64,000 nucleotides of DNA from Agarivorans aestuarii. GTDB lineage: Bacteria; Pseudomonadota; Gammaproteobacteria; Enterobacterales; Celerinatantimonadaceae. This document shows, piece by piece, positions 17,834-25,424 of the stretch (its first letter is position 1; every line of letters begins with the position of its first letter). The translations under genes were made by a program, and so were the position numbers. The stretch is taken from contig NZ_AP023033.1 in the NCBI RefSeq assembly GCF_019670125.1, forward strand, positions 1,656,001 to 1,720,000, given 5' to 3'. The notes beneath the pieces were generated by a model. That model searched no databases and was not told the origin of the DNA. It saw only the letters and a program-made list of their open reading frames with translations.

Positions 17834-18118
17834 TTAGCTCTTCGCTTCTAGTTGCTCGATACGTTGCAACAATTGTTGAACTTGGCTTTCTAGTTCCATC
17901 ACGCGTTGTTCAATGACTTTAGGTGTTTTTTCTACGGGAGGCGCTTCAGCCACGAGGTTCTCAACAATTGAGGGATCTTTTTTATAGGCATTAATAGCCG
18001 CAATTACCGTAGGCATTGGCAACCTTGTGGAGAGCTTACCTTTTACTAAGGCAAGGGTGGGTTGTTTGTTTTCATCCAGTAAGGCTTTTATCGCGATTAA
18101 TGCAATTTGCTGAGACAT
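17834..18118 (-). CDS. Small conserved-type protein with C-terminal coiled coil
   Basis: A 94-residue protein I do not recognise. The first 50 residues are helical, with a pattern (PTLALVKGKLSTRLPMPTVIAAINAYKKDPS) that looks like a small helix-turn-helix or KfrA-like segment. A Pro-rich linker follows, and then a heptad-rich coiled coil (VMELESQVQQLLQRIEQLEA). A good ribosome-binding site (AGGAA) precedes the ATG, and the frame is tightly packed between two other genes of the same strand, so it is very likely real. A DNA- or nucleoid-associated adaptor is one possibility, not supported beyond the helical pattern. Confidence 0.7.
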   Translation of the reverse strand: MSQQIALIAIKALLDENKQPTLALVKGKLSTRLPMPTVIAAINAYKKDPSIVENLVAEAPPVEKTPKVIEQRVMELESQVQQLLQRIEQLEAKS

Positions 18119-18127
18119 TACTATTCC

Positions 18128-19174
18128 TTAGTGGTGTTTAGGTGCTTGATACAGCTTTATCAGCTGAGCAATGGATAACTGCAGCGCTTCGGAGTTATTA
18201 GGGTCGCGTAGCTGGGATAATACAAAAGTCCGTAAACTTGGTATGAAGACTAAATCGGCGAAAATTTGCTGAAATAGCTCTGGGTCATCTTGCTTGGCGA
18301 TGGCTTCGAAGAAAAACCTAAGTAAAGAGGGAGAACTCAACGATTGCCAAAGTCTTCCTGCCACAGCAATAAAACTATGAACAGACTTTGCTTTAGAAAG
18401 CTGTAATTCAATCGCCTGTTGGGTGAGCGGCTTGACCGAAGCTCCCGCTAAGGCACGAAGATATAAACTAGCCAGCTCTTCATCTTCTAATAGTTGCTGT
18501 TGGTGCAAATGGGCTAGGGTATGGCTTAATTGTTGATCCAACTTAGCATGTTCTAATAGCTCAAGAGTTTTGTTGGCTACCTCTAGTGGAAGGTGAGAGA
18601 AAGCCAGATTCAGCAGTTTACTGTTGTCATCTCTATCTAGCCTTGTTACCAAATCGGCGATCCCTTGTAAGGCTAAGCTCTGCCAGTTGTCCCATTCTTC
18701 ATCGTTTTGTAGATAGCGACGAAAGGCTAAATAATGCTCCGACGGTGCTAACTGGCTATCCCTTTTGTATAGCGCATTAAAAAAAGCTAACTTTTCTTCA
18801 AGGGGTTTATAAATATATTGGTTGTTGGCTAAGGCTTGCTGCTGTTCCTCATTAGGCTGACGGTTAAGTTCTTGCCCTAAAGCATCAACAACTAATTGGA
18901 TGAACTGATCGCGAGCTGCAAGGTTAATAAAACCTTGCTCATCTACGGGTAATTGTAAAAACCATATATATGGTGTAGTAGATTGTTGTTTTTGCCAAAA
19001 ACAAAGTGCAAATCTTGCATGTTGTTGAATAGGAGCAGGGTAGGGCAGCTTAGCCACTTCCATCTGGTAGAAGTCTTTACTGCTGATGTGATGGATCTGC
19101 CGACCCATTTCATAAACCCTTAATTCACTGCCTGATGCCTGAAGAATTTCGCTTAAGGTGCTAAGTTTGTTCAT
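18128..19174 (-). CDS. DUF3549 family protein
   Basis: A 348-residue, largely helical cytoplasmic protein. The start MNKLSTLSEILQASGSELRVYEMGR and the VAKLPYPAPIQQHARFALCFW region fit what I know of the DUF3549 family of Vibrio and Alteromonadales, whose function is unknown. The C-terminal half is rich in Leu/Ala helices that may form repeats. ATG at 19174 is chosen over an upstream start at 19216, because family members begin at this point; the spacing to a possible GTGGATAG ribosome-binding site is loose. It is the first gene of a three-gene operon with the 94-residue protein and the DUF2310 gene, and is divergent from yqcC. Confidence 0.72.
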   Translation of the reverse strand: MNKLSTLSEILQASGSELRVYEMGRQIHHISSKDFYQMEVAKLPYPAPIQQHARFALCFWQKQQSTTPYIWFLQLPVDEQGFINLAARDQFIQLVVDALGQELNRQPNEEQQQALANNQYIYKPLEEKLAFFNALYKRDSQLAPSEHYLAFRRYLQNDEEWDNWQSLALQGIADLVTRLDRDDNSKLLNLAFSHLPLEVANKTLELLEHAKLDQQLSHTLAHLHQQQLLEDEELASLYLRALAGASVKPLTQQAIELQLSKAKSVHSFIAVAGRLWQSLSSPSLLRFFFEAIAKQDDPELFQQIFADLVFIPSLRTFVLSQLRDPNNSEALQLSIAQLIKLYQAPKHH

Positions 19175-19301
19175 TGTTACTATTCTATCCACAACATTTG
19201 GCGCCAGTATCCACATTTATGCAGGTGAGAGCAATTATCACTGTGTGGTGGGTAATGCTTAGGCAAGGTGTTACACTTCGATTTTTGCCGTATTAAACCC
19301 T

Positions 19302-19613
19302 ATGTCTCAATCAACCTTGCAGTTGCTTTCACAATTAGAGCAATGTTTAAAACAAACTAATAATTGGCAGAACACTGCGCCCAGCACCGAGCAGCTCGCT
19401 AGCAGCCAACCGTTTTGTATCGACACCTTAACTTTACCGCAATGGTTACAGTTTATTTTTATTCCTAAAATGCGTGAACTTATTGAACTCGGCGCTCCGT
19501 TACCTCAAAAAGTTGAAATAAGCCCTTATGCAGAAGAAGCGATTAAGCAATTGGCATTTGACGCTAAGCCCTTGCTGGCCGTTATAAAAACAATCGATGA
19601 GAGTTTTAAGTAA
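19302..19613 (+). CDS. yqcC: YqcC family protein
   Basis: A 103-residue protein of unknown function, similar in length and motifs to E. coli YqcC: QPFCIDTLTLPQWLQFIFIPKMRELI in the middle, and a helical C-terminus. Its stop codon shares one base with the truC start, so the two are translationally coupled, as in E. coli. No clear Shine-Dalgarno sequence precedes the ATG. Confidence 0.88.
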   Translation: MSQSTLQLLSQLEQCLKQTNNWQNTAPSTEQLASSQPFCIDTLTLPQWLQFIFIPKMRELIELGAPLPQKVEISPYAEEAIKQLAFDAKPLLAVIKTIDESFK

Positions 19614-20374
19614 TGACTAACGACTCCAAGCTTAATGAAGAGATTGTTGAAGCTATTCCTGAACAACTACCCGTGTTGTTTGAAGATGACCATTATGTAG
19701 CGGTATATAAACCAGTTGGATTGTTAGTTCACCGAAGTTGGATAGCTAAAGAAGCCACCCAATTTGCTTTACAGATTTTGCGTGATCAAATTGGCCAATA
19801 TGTTTACCCGGTGCACCGGCTAGACAGGCCAACCGGTGGTGTACTTATCATGGCAAAGTCATCTGAAGCTGCCCGCAAGCTTTCCGAACAATTCGCTACG
19901 CAAAGTATAGATAAGCAGTATCTTGCTGTGGTGAGGGGCTACATAGAAGGAGAGCACCAGTTAGATTATCCGTTGAAGGAAAAGCTAGATAAGATGGTGG
20001 ATGCTAAGGCACAGCTGGATAAACCTGCCCAGTCAGCCCTTACTTTTTATAGTGGGCTGCAAAAAGCTGAGTTGCCTTATCCGTCAGGTAAATTTGCAAC
20101 TTCTCGTTATAGTTTAGTATCACTAAAACCTAAAACTGGAAGAAAGCACCAGTTGCGTCGTCACATGCATCACCTCAGTCATCATATTGTTGGTGACACT
20201 ACTTATGGTGATGGTCGTCACAACCGCTTATTTCGTGAGCTGGGGCTACCTGGGCTTTGGCTGTTTTCTAAGCAATTAAGCTTTGTTCATCCTTATACTG
20301 ACAAGAAAATTATCATCGATTGCCCCTTGCCCGAGCGCTGGAAACAGCTATTTAAGCTAATGTCTTGGAAATAG
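19613..20374 (+). CDS. truC: tRNA pseudouridine(65) synthase
   Basis: Isomerises uridine 65 in the T-stem region of certain tRNAs. The 253-residue RluA-family protein carries the catalytic Asp71 in HRLDRPTGG, the preceding YKPVGLLVHRSW motif, and the C-terminal LKPKTGRKHQLRRHM and DTTYGDGRHN segments typical of TruC. It overlaps yqcC by one base and ends the cluster. No obvious terminator lies between it and the porin region beyond. Confidence 0.95.
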   Translation: MTNDSKLNEEIVEAIPEQLPVLFEDDHYVAVYKPVGLLVHRSWIAKEATQFALQILRDQIGQYVYPVHRLDRPTGGVLIMAKSSEAARKLSEQFATQSIDKQYLAVVRGYIEGEHQLDYPLKEKLDKMVDAKAQLDKPAQSALTFYSGLQKAELPYPSGKFATSRYSLVSLKPKTGRKHQLRRHMHHLSHHIVGDTTYGDGRHNRLFRELGLPGLWLFSKQLSFVHPYTDKKIIIDCPLPERWKQLFKLMSWK

Positions 20375-20387
20375 TTCCCTTTTTATT

Positions 20388-20403
20388 GGTGATTTAGATC
20401 ACA
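20388..20403. promoter_or_regulatory. CRP-type site upstream of the porin gene
   Basis: GGTGATTTAGATCACA matches the TGTGA-N6-TCACA consensus at nine of ten core positions. It lies just after truC, about 300 bases before the predicted porin transcription start, so direct action on that promoter is uncertain. Confidence 0.6.
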
Positions 20404-20425
20404 TTTGAGAAAGGTAATTGGAACT

Positions 20426-20441
20426 TTGAAAAGGCTTTCAT
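20426..20441. promoter_or_regulatory. LacI-family-like operator, copy 1
   Basis: TTGAAAAGGCTTTCAT is a nearly perfect palindrome with the spacing TTGAAA-N4-TTTCAA. The same pattern recurs at 20544-20559 (perfect), 20523-20538 (weaker) and, before the second porin, 25029-25044. Repetition around two sugar-porin genes suggests a shared sugar-responsive repressor; the regulator is not in the window. Confidence 0.45.
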
Positions 20442-20543
20442 GGTCGTGAAAAAAAATTACTTTTTTTAGGTCTGAACCTTAAATATTAGTTCAATTTTTG
20501 TTTTTTTTTAGTAATTAACCTACTGAAAGCCTTTTCTTTGTGA

Positions 20544-20559
20544 TTGAAAGCATTTTCAA
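20544..20559. promoter_or_regulatory. LacI-family-like operator, copy 2 (perfect palindrome)
   Basis: TTGAAAGCATTTTCAA has fully symmetric arms (TTGAAA / TTTCAA) with a four-base centre, typical of LacI-family operators. It lies about 140 bases upstream of the predicted porin promoter. A weaker relative (CTGAAAGCCTTTTCTT) is immediately upstream at 20523-20538. Confidence 0.5.
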
Positions 20560-20650
20560 GGCATTTCTTATGGTCATAGGATGATGTGATCCACACCTTG
20601 TTTTCTGCCCTGAAACCCTTGTTTTCAAGCGGTTTTCAGAAAAATCATTC

Positions 20651-20700
20651 TGTGAGCTAGTTCAAAGTTGTATCGAAGTAGGCTCCCTATAATCCATCTC
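20651..20700 (+). promoter_or_regulatory. Predicted CRP class II promoter of the first porin gene
   Basis: A TATAAT box lies at 20688-20693 with no good -35 hexamer. TGTGAGCTAGTTCAAA (20651-20666) matches nine of ten core CRP positions. If transcription starts near 20700, its centre is at about -41.5, the classical class II position overlapping -35. Upstream, TTTTCTG (20601-20607) and CAGAAAA (20637-20643) form a further long inverted repeat. A leader of about 92 bases follows, ending in a purine-rich ribosome-binding region. Confidence 0.6.
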
Positions 20701-20792
20701 AGTTAGCGGATATAAGCACACTTACAAATGCACCGCTGGCTCTTACTAAAAAGGTAAGGGACTTAGTAGTTCTAAAGGAAAAGGAAAGGATT

Positions 20793-22157
20793 ATGAAACT
20801 GAAAACACTTGCTGTTGCAGTTACTGCAGCAACAATTTCTTCAAGCGCGTTCGCTCTTGATTTCAATGGTTACTTCCGTGCTGGCTTCGGTGTAAACGCA
20901 GATGGCGGTTCACAACGTTGTTACGGTACAGGTGGTCCTAACGCCCACGTAGTTGGTCGTTTGGGTGATGAGTGTGATACTTATGCTGAACTAGCACTTA
21001 GCCAAGCTGTAGTAGAACGTCCTACTGGTGAAAAATTCTCTATTCACACCTTGATGGCGTTTGGTACATACGAAGATTGGCAAGGTGGTACTGATACTCG
21101 CGGTAACTCTTGGCAGGGTGTTACAGATGGCGCTTCAGAAAATGGTTCTCCATGGTCTGGTCAGCGTATGTCTTTCCGTGAAGCTTACGGTAAATACATC
21201 ATGGCTAGCGGCACAGAAATCTGGGCTGGTAACCGTTACTACGGTCGTAAAGATGTTCACATCAACGACTGGTACTACGTAAATGGTTCTGGTTACGGTT
21301 TTGGTGTTGACAATATCAATGTTGGCCTAGGTCAAATTGCTGTTGCAGTTCGTCATACTAAGTGGCATGACGTTTCTGGTGGCGCTGATGCCAACAATAC
21401 TATGGCATCTACCCCAATTGTTGACTTACGTTGGAAGGGTGTTGATATCGGTTTAGGTTCTCTTGACCTGATCGCTATGGCGGGTAAAGCTAACTTAAGC
21501 GACGCTCAAGAAGCTGCAGCAACTGACGGTAACTGGAACGATAAAACCGGTGTTTCTTTAACCGCTGAATGGGCCCTTGGTTTTGCTGGTGGCTTTAACA
21601 AGTTAGTTGCTCAGTACAACACTGAAGGTTTTGCTTGGGCTGGTTACGGTATGAATAACCACTTAGGTGATTCTTACAACATCGGTGCTTACAACAACGG
21701 TGGTGATGCTCAGTTAGGTCGTAAATCTTGGCGTATCATTGACCATGGTGTATACAACTTTGGTCGCAGCGTAGATTTAGGTTACTCAGTTTTCTTCTCT
21801 AAAGTAGATGACGATTGTTGTGATGCTGGTCCTGGTGAGCGTTATGGTGCTACTGTGCGTCCTCGCTACAAGTGGAACGACACTATGAGTACTCAACTTG
21901 AAGTTGGTTACTACAGTCAACAAGACCCTTGGGAAAGCGTAAGCTCTGAAATTAACAAAGTTACACTTGCTCAAGCATGGTCTCCACTTAAAGAAAAAGG
22001 TGGCTTCTGGGCGCGTCCTGAAATCCGTGTATTCGTAACTAAGTACGGCGGCGACAAGCGTAGCGACGGTACTGGCGAAGACGGCGGCTGGATGGGTGTT
22101 CGCGTTGTTGAAAACAACGACCTATTCTACGGTGCTCAAGTTGAAGCATGGTGGTAA
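20793..22157 (+). CDS. LamB-type carbohydrate porin (maltoporin family)
   Basis: Outer-membrane sugar-specific channel. The 454-residue precursor has a signal peptide cleaved near residue 21 (SSSAFA/LDFNG). A beta-barrel sequence follows, with the LamB family hallmark IWAGNRYYGRKDVHINDWYYVNGSG, and ends in a C-terminal aromatic (EAWW). The paired cysteines in RCYGTGG and GDECDTYAEL fit the loop seen in LamB-like porins. A strong AAGGAAAGG ribosome-binding site precedes ATG. The MalM-like gene downstream and the CRP site upstream support a role in maltodextrin or other oligosaccharide uptake. The exact sugar is not deducible, and a second paralogue lies at 23589-24881. Confidence 0.9.
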   Translation: MKLKTLAVAVTAATISSSAFALDFNGYFRAGFGVNADGGSQRCYGTGGPNAHVVGRLGDECDTYAELALSQAVVERPTGEKFSIHTLMAFGTYEDWQGGTDTRGNSWQGVTDGASENGSPWSGQRMSFREAYGKYIMASGTEIWAGNRYYGRKDVHINDWYYVNGSGYGFGVDNINVGLGQIAVAVRHTKWHDVSGGADANNTMASTPIVDLRWKGVDIGLGSLDLIAMAGKANLSDAQEAAATDGNWNDKTGVSLTAEWALGFAGGFNKLVAQYNTEGFAWAGYGMNNHLGDSYNIGAYNNGGDAQLGRKSWRIIDHGVYNFGRSVDLGYSVFFSKVDDDCCDAGPGERYGATVRPRYKWNDTMSTQLEVGYYSQQDPWESVSSEINKVTLAQAWSPLKEKGGFWARPEIRVFVTKYGGDKRSDGTGEDGGWMGVRVVENNDLFYGAQVEAWW

Positions 22158-22162
22158 GCCAT

Positions 22163-22186
22163 ACAAATTTAGCTAAGTAAATTTGT
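22163..22186 (+). repeat. Hairpin just after the porin stop codon
   Basis: ACAAATTTA / TAAATTTGT form a perfect 9-bp stem with a six-base loop, seven bases after the stop codon. Being AT-rich and without a T-tract, it is more likely an mRNA 3'-end stability element than a terminator. Confidence 0.45.
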
Positions 22187-22198
22187 AAGCTAGTCAAG

Positions 22199-22232
22199 GC
22201 CCTCAAAATGCTATATTTTGGGGGTCTTTTTA
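22199..22232 (+). terminator. Partial terminator between porin and malM
   Basis: CCCTCAAAAT / ATTTTGGGGG (one G-U pair, five-base loop) is followed by TCTTTTTATTT. It would stop most transcripts after the abundant porin message and let a fraction continue into the malM-like gene. Confidence 0.75.
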
Positions 22233-22253
22233 TTTAGTGTCATGGAGATTAAT

Positions 22254-23258
22254 GTGGTTAAAAAAATGGGTGTTGTGTTAGTTGCATCTTTACTAGGTAT
22301 TTCCGCATGCAGTTCAGGTGATATAGTTGATTTTAGCAGTGATACAAGAGATTTATTTGTTGAGCCTGTTCAAGCCATTGCAATTCTTGATAAAGCACCT
22401 GTTTGTTGTAGCGAGTTAAGCCAACTATCTTACAATTCTGTTTCTTATGATTATATTGCTGAAGAAACAGTTAGCAGTCAAAATCAAGCCTTCGAGTTTA
22501 CCTCGGGTAAAAGTTATGTGCTGGCCTACAAAGTTGCCGCTTTGAATACTGATATACCGGTGAAAATAGAAACCATTATTGGTGAAACTGTATTTGCACC
22601 TACAGTAGCTCTGCTAAATGAAAACTTCGAAGTAAATAGAGTCGTTCCCGCCAGCGCTTTTAAGTATCAAGAGCTGAAAGGTTTTTCAGTAAATAAGCTT
22701 GCTGCTACTTTTAGAATTAACTCTGAGCAGCGACAAGGGAGAGAGCGAGACGCCTATATGTTGGTTTATACCACTGAACAGTCTCTCGAACAAAGTACTC
22801 AAATCGTTCACCCAGAGCGCTCTCGTGCTAAAGCGCAAGCGAAGGCTGATCCTAATCTGCCTGATCCTTTCATACCGCATTCTCCACTAGGTTTGGTCAA
22901 TGTGACATTTAATCCAGACTTGTCTAAAGGATTTTTCGCCGATGAAGCCTGGTTTGGTGGCGCAAATAACAATGATCCTTCGTTAGCGACCGTAGAAGAG
23001 GCCCCAGGGGCTGAGATAGCTGCAGGAGGTACTGCTGTGGTAGCTGCATCTTCAGCTCAAGCTGTTGCTGCAGGACCTGATAATCGTAAGCTGAAAAAGG
23101 CTATGCTTCCTGAAACTGAGGCGTTCTACAACAAACTTATCGAAGACATGATTCGTCAAGATGAGGTAGAAAAAGCGCTTAAGTTAGTAGAAGAAGCTGA
23201 ATATGCAGGCTCACGCTCAGCAAGAAATACCTTTATTGAAGCAGTGAAAAACAAATAA
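22254..23258 (+). CDS. malM: MalM-like maltose operon lipoprotein
   Basis: A MalM family protein, exported and linked to maltose operons, with no fully established function. The 334-residue protein matches MalM in FAPTVALLNENFEVNRVVPASAFKYQ, in YMLVYTTEQSLEQSTQIV followed by an Ala-rich linker, and in the C-terminal VEKALKLVEEAEYAGSRSARNTFI. The N-terminus has a lipobox (ISAC, Cys19), so it is probably lipid-anchored, unlike the E. coli protein, which has an ordinary signal peptide. Start GTG at 22254 is chosen because GGAG lies six bases before it; an in-frame ATG at 22242 has no ribosome-binding site. An Ala-rich stretch (about residues 250-280) is low complexity. Confidence 0.85.
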   Translation: MVKKMGVVLVASLLGISACSSGDIVDFSSDTRDLFVEPVQAIAILDKAPVCCSELSQLSYNSVSYDYIAEETVSSQNQAFEFTSGKSYVLAYKVAALNTDIPVKIETIIGETVFAPTVALLNENFEVNRVVPASAFKYQELKGFSVNKLAATFRINSEQRQGRERDAYMLVYTTEQSLEQSTQIVHPERSRAKAQAKADPNLPDPFIPHSPLGLVNVTFNPDLSKGFFADEAWFGGANNNDPSLATVEEAPGAEIAAGGTAVVAASSAQAVAAGPDNRKLKKAMLPETEAFYNKLIEDMIRQDEVEKALKLVEEAEYAGSRSARNTFIEAVKNK

Positions 23259-23280
23259 AGCTTCTAATTAGTTTGATATT

Positions 23281-23305
23281 AAGCCAGCGTTAAGCTGGCT
23301 TTTTT
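23281..23305 (+). terminator. Intrinsic terminator of malM
   Basis: AAGCCAGC / GCTGGCTT with a GTTAA loop is followed by a run of T residues, 22 bases after the malM stop. The 240 bases from here to the next terminator (23306-23543) hold nothing I can identify. Confidence 0.88.
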
Positions 23306-23543
23306 GTTGCTTGATATCGAGCAGAAATACCTATGTGCCGATAAGGTTTAGCTGTTGTAGCGTTGGAACAACCCCGAGTCCAGCGGGTAGAAAGGGAAAA
23401 TAACTGCTAATCTGACTTCGGTTAAAAAGGCGGTTTGCAAGTGATAGTTTCGCGTTAATAAGTGTGTTTATCTGGCGGGTATTACCGCTTAGCACATTTG
23501 GTTGGGTTGTTAGTTAAGCTGCTAGACTTACAGGTAATAAAAA

Positions 23544-23561
23544 AGCCCTCTTGCGAGGGCT
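23544..23561 (-). terminator. Terminator of the second porin gene
   Basis: AGCCCTC / GAGGGCT with a TTGC loop. On the minus strand it is followed by TTTTTTATT, and it lies about 28 bases past the stop codon of the second porin. The plus side has TAAAAATA, so it acts mainly on the minus strand. Confidence 0.85.
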
Positions 23562-23588
23562 AAAAATAGGCATTTTTATCTTTGGTGT

Positions 23589-24881
23589 TTACCACCAAGC
23601 TTCGGCTTGGAAACCAAAGGTTACTTCATCTTTCGAACTAGAGTCGCGAGAGATGTATTGGTCTGATTTTGCGTAAGTAGCAAATGCACGAAGAGCTGGG
23701 CGTGCAAATACATTTGGACCAGCTTGCCACTGCTGGGCAATAGTTACTTTAGCTAACTTGTTATCTTCGCTACCGTTAGCTTTAGCTGCATCTTGGAATT
23801 CAACTACATCGTAGCCTAGGTCTAAGATAGTAGATAGGTTATTGCTCCAGTTGTACTGAGGACGAACACCAACAGTAAACAAGGTAGAGCCTTTGTTATC
23901 ATCTTTATCGTAGTTTTCGTAGTTAACTACGTAAGACATGGCTGTTGACTCGCCTAAATCAACCACACCCCAGTTTAGTAAGCGGTACCAGCTGCCTTCA
24001 TTGCTGTCGGTGCGGTAAACCGGATCATCACCTTCGTCAGCCATATTTTCGTAGCCAAATCCGCGAAGTTGACCACTTGCGCCAATACCCGCCATAGCGT
24101 CTGTTGCGTAAGATACAGAGAACTTGTTAAAACCGCCAAAGAAATCACCTTGGGTGTGTTCAGCCATTACGAACACACCGTTGTCTTTTTGGTTTTCGAT
24201 GTTGAAATCTTGGTCAGCCGCTTCAGAGTACATGCCGTAAATACCTACTAAGCTCAACTCGCCGTTTGAGTTAGTGGAGATGCCATCTAGGCGTAAATCT
24301 AAGTTGTTACCTGAGAAATCAGCCATAGTTTGGCCAGAGCCGGCAATGTTGGCATCAAATAATGCTTCAGAAGTATTACGAACCCATGCAGCAGAAAGCT
24401 TCGCAAAGCCTACATCGATGTTTTCGATACCAGCACCTGCACCAGCATTAGCTAAGTAGTAGTAGTCAATTTGGTGAACGTCACGACGTTGGTAAAAACG
24501 CTTACCAGCCCAAAGGTTTGAACCTTCGAAAGATTCAACCATGTTTTGGCCAGAAACGTACATTTCGCGCACTGCTGATGGGCTTTCTTCCCAGTCATTA
24601 CGCTGGTCTACAGAGTGAGCAAGAAGGGTGTGTACACCCATTGCTTTGTTGCCTTCTTCGTATAAAGGTGCAGACAAGGCAATTTCTGCATAGGTTTCAC
24701 ATTCGTTACCCAAGCGGTGCTTATAGGGTGAGCCGTCGGCTTGGAAGCACATTTGCTCGCCGCCTGAACCGGTAGCGCCAATTCCAGAACGCATGTAACC
24801 GTTAAATTCTGGTGTTGCTGCAATTGCTTGAGTTGACATCGCAGCTGATGCTACTGCGATCGAAAGTGTTTTTAATTTCAT
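23589..24881 (-). CDS. Second LamB-type carbohydrate porin
   Basis: A 430-residue outer-membrane porin precursor, paralogous to the 454-residue porin on the other strand. Both begin MKLKTL and have a 21-residue signal peptide, here ending STQAIA. The LamB hallmark reads LWAGKRFYQRRDVHQIDYYY, closer to E. coli LamB (which has WAGKRFYQRHDVHMIDFYY) than the first copy. The barrel ends in EAWW. ATG at 24881 is chosen because it begins the signal peptide; the open frame upstream has no export signal. It is divergent from ptsG, with a perfect CRP site between them. Probable function: uptake of maltodextrins or related sugars. Confidence 0.88.
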   Translation of the reverse strand: MKLKTLSIAVASAAMSTQAIAATPEFNGYMRSGIGATGSGGEQMCFQADGSPYKHRLGNECETYAEIALSAPLYEEGNKAMGVHTLLAHSVDQRNDWEESPSAVREMYVSGQNMVESFEGSNLWAGKRFYQRRDVHQIDYYYLANAGAGAGIENIDVGFAKLSAAWVRNTSEALFDANIAGSGQTMADFSGNNLDLRLDGISTNSNGELSLVGIYGMYSEAADQDFNIENQKDNGVFVMAEHTQGDFFGGFNKFSVSYATDAMAGIGASGQLRGFGYENMADEGDDPVYRTDSNEGSWYRLLNWGVVDLGESTAMSYVVNYENYDKDDNKGSTLFTVGVRPQYNWSNNLSTILDLGYDVVEFQDAAKANGSEDNKLAKVTIAQQWQAGPNVFARPALRAFATYAKSDQYISRDSSSKDEVTFGFQAEAWW

Positions 24882-25004
24882 TACATAAACCTTATGTGTA
24901 TTAATTTCCAAATTTGGACATAAATAAGCACCCTGTTCTGTAAATTCCAATTCCTATGGAACATTATGTCGAAAGTATTGTCTCAGTAGTTTGGTTGTTT
25001 GTCG

Positions 25005-25020
25005 TGTGAGCTAACTCACA
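25005..25020. promoter_or_regulatory. Perfect CRP site between second porin and ptsG
   Basis: TGTGAGCTAACTCACA matches all ten core positions of the CRP consensus. It is about 124 bases upstream of the porin start codon (minus strand) and 405 bases from ptsG, so the porin is the more likely target. A clear porin -10 box at the ideal distance was not found. Confidence 0.75.
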
Positions 25021-25028
25021 ATAGCAGT

Positions 25029-25044
25029 GTGAAAAGCCTTTCTT
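25029..25044. promoter_or_regulatory. LacI-family-like operator near second porin
   Basis: GTGAAAAGCCTTTCTT resembles the imperfect palindromes at 20426-20441 and 20523-20538 before the first porin, with the same GAAA-N4-TTTC core. It lies nine bases from the CRP site. The match is moderate, so this is only a candidate. Confidence 0.4.
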
Positions 25045-25210
25045 GTGCTTTTTTGTCTTTGTTTGTTGGTTTTTTGTGCTCTTATTGCCATGGTTGTTGG
25101 TGGTATATATTGGACCGTGGTGGCTGATTGTTTATTAAAATATTGGTGGGCGACAGGTGAATAAAACGAAATAGTTACTCGATGTGGCATTTTTATCTCA
25201 GGCGAGACTA

Positions 25211-25230
25211 AGTGTTACAAAGTGTTACAA
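25211..25230. repeat. Tandem 10-bp repeat upstream of ptsG
   Basis: AGTGTTACAA occurs twice without a gap, one helical turn apart, about 195 bases before ptsG. It could be a phased binding site. Elsewhere in the 543-base region between the porin and ptsG I see only a TATACT box near 25396 that may be the ptsG -10 element, with no convincing -35. Confidence 0.35.
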
Positions 25231-25424
25231 AAAGTGAGGTTTAACTTGTGCTGAATCGCATTTTTCTGTTGAGTAAGTCCTTAAACTATTTACCTGAAAT
25301 CGTAATAAAACGAATTTAGCGGCTACTTCATAATAAATAACTATAAGTCGCTCAAAAATTGGCCTTTTTAAGGAAAATGGCTAAGGCTTAATTCAGTATA
25401 CTATCAGCCCACTAGGAGCTAACT

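Noticed and set aside
20420..20447. Possible sigma-E promoter (GGAACTT followed by TCGTG)
   Set aside because: The -35 resembles the consensus, but the -10 at the correct spacing is poor, it overlaps the LacI-like palindrome, and no envelope-stress gene follows directly.
20579..20584. MalT box (GGATGA) upstream of the first porin
   Set aside because: Only one hexamer is present; MalT promoters need several oriented boxes at fixed distances from -35, which are not seen.
23306..23543. Possible small RNA between malM and second porin terminators
   Set aside because: No promoter, structured element or T-tract could be found inside, and both flanking terminators belong to the neighbouring genes.
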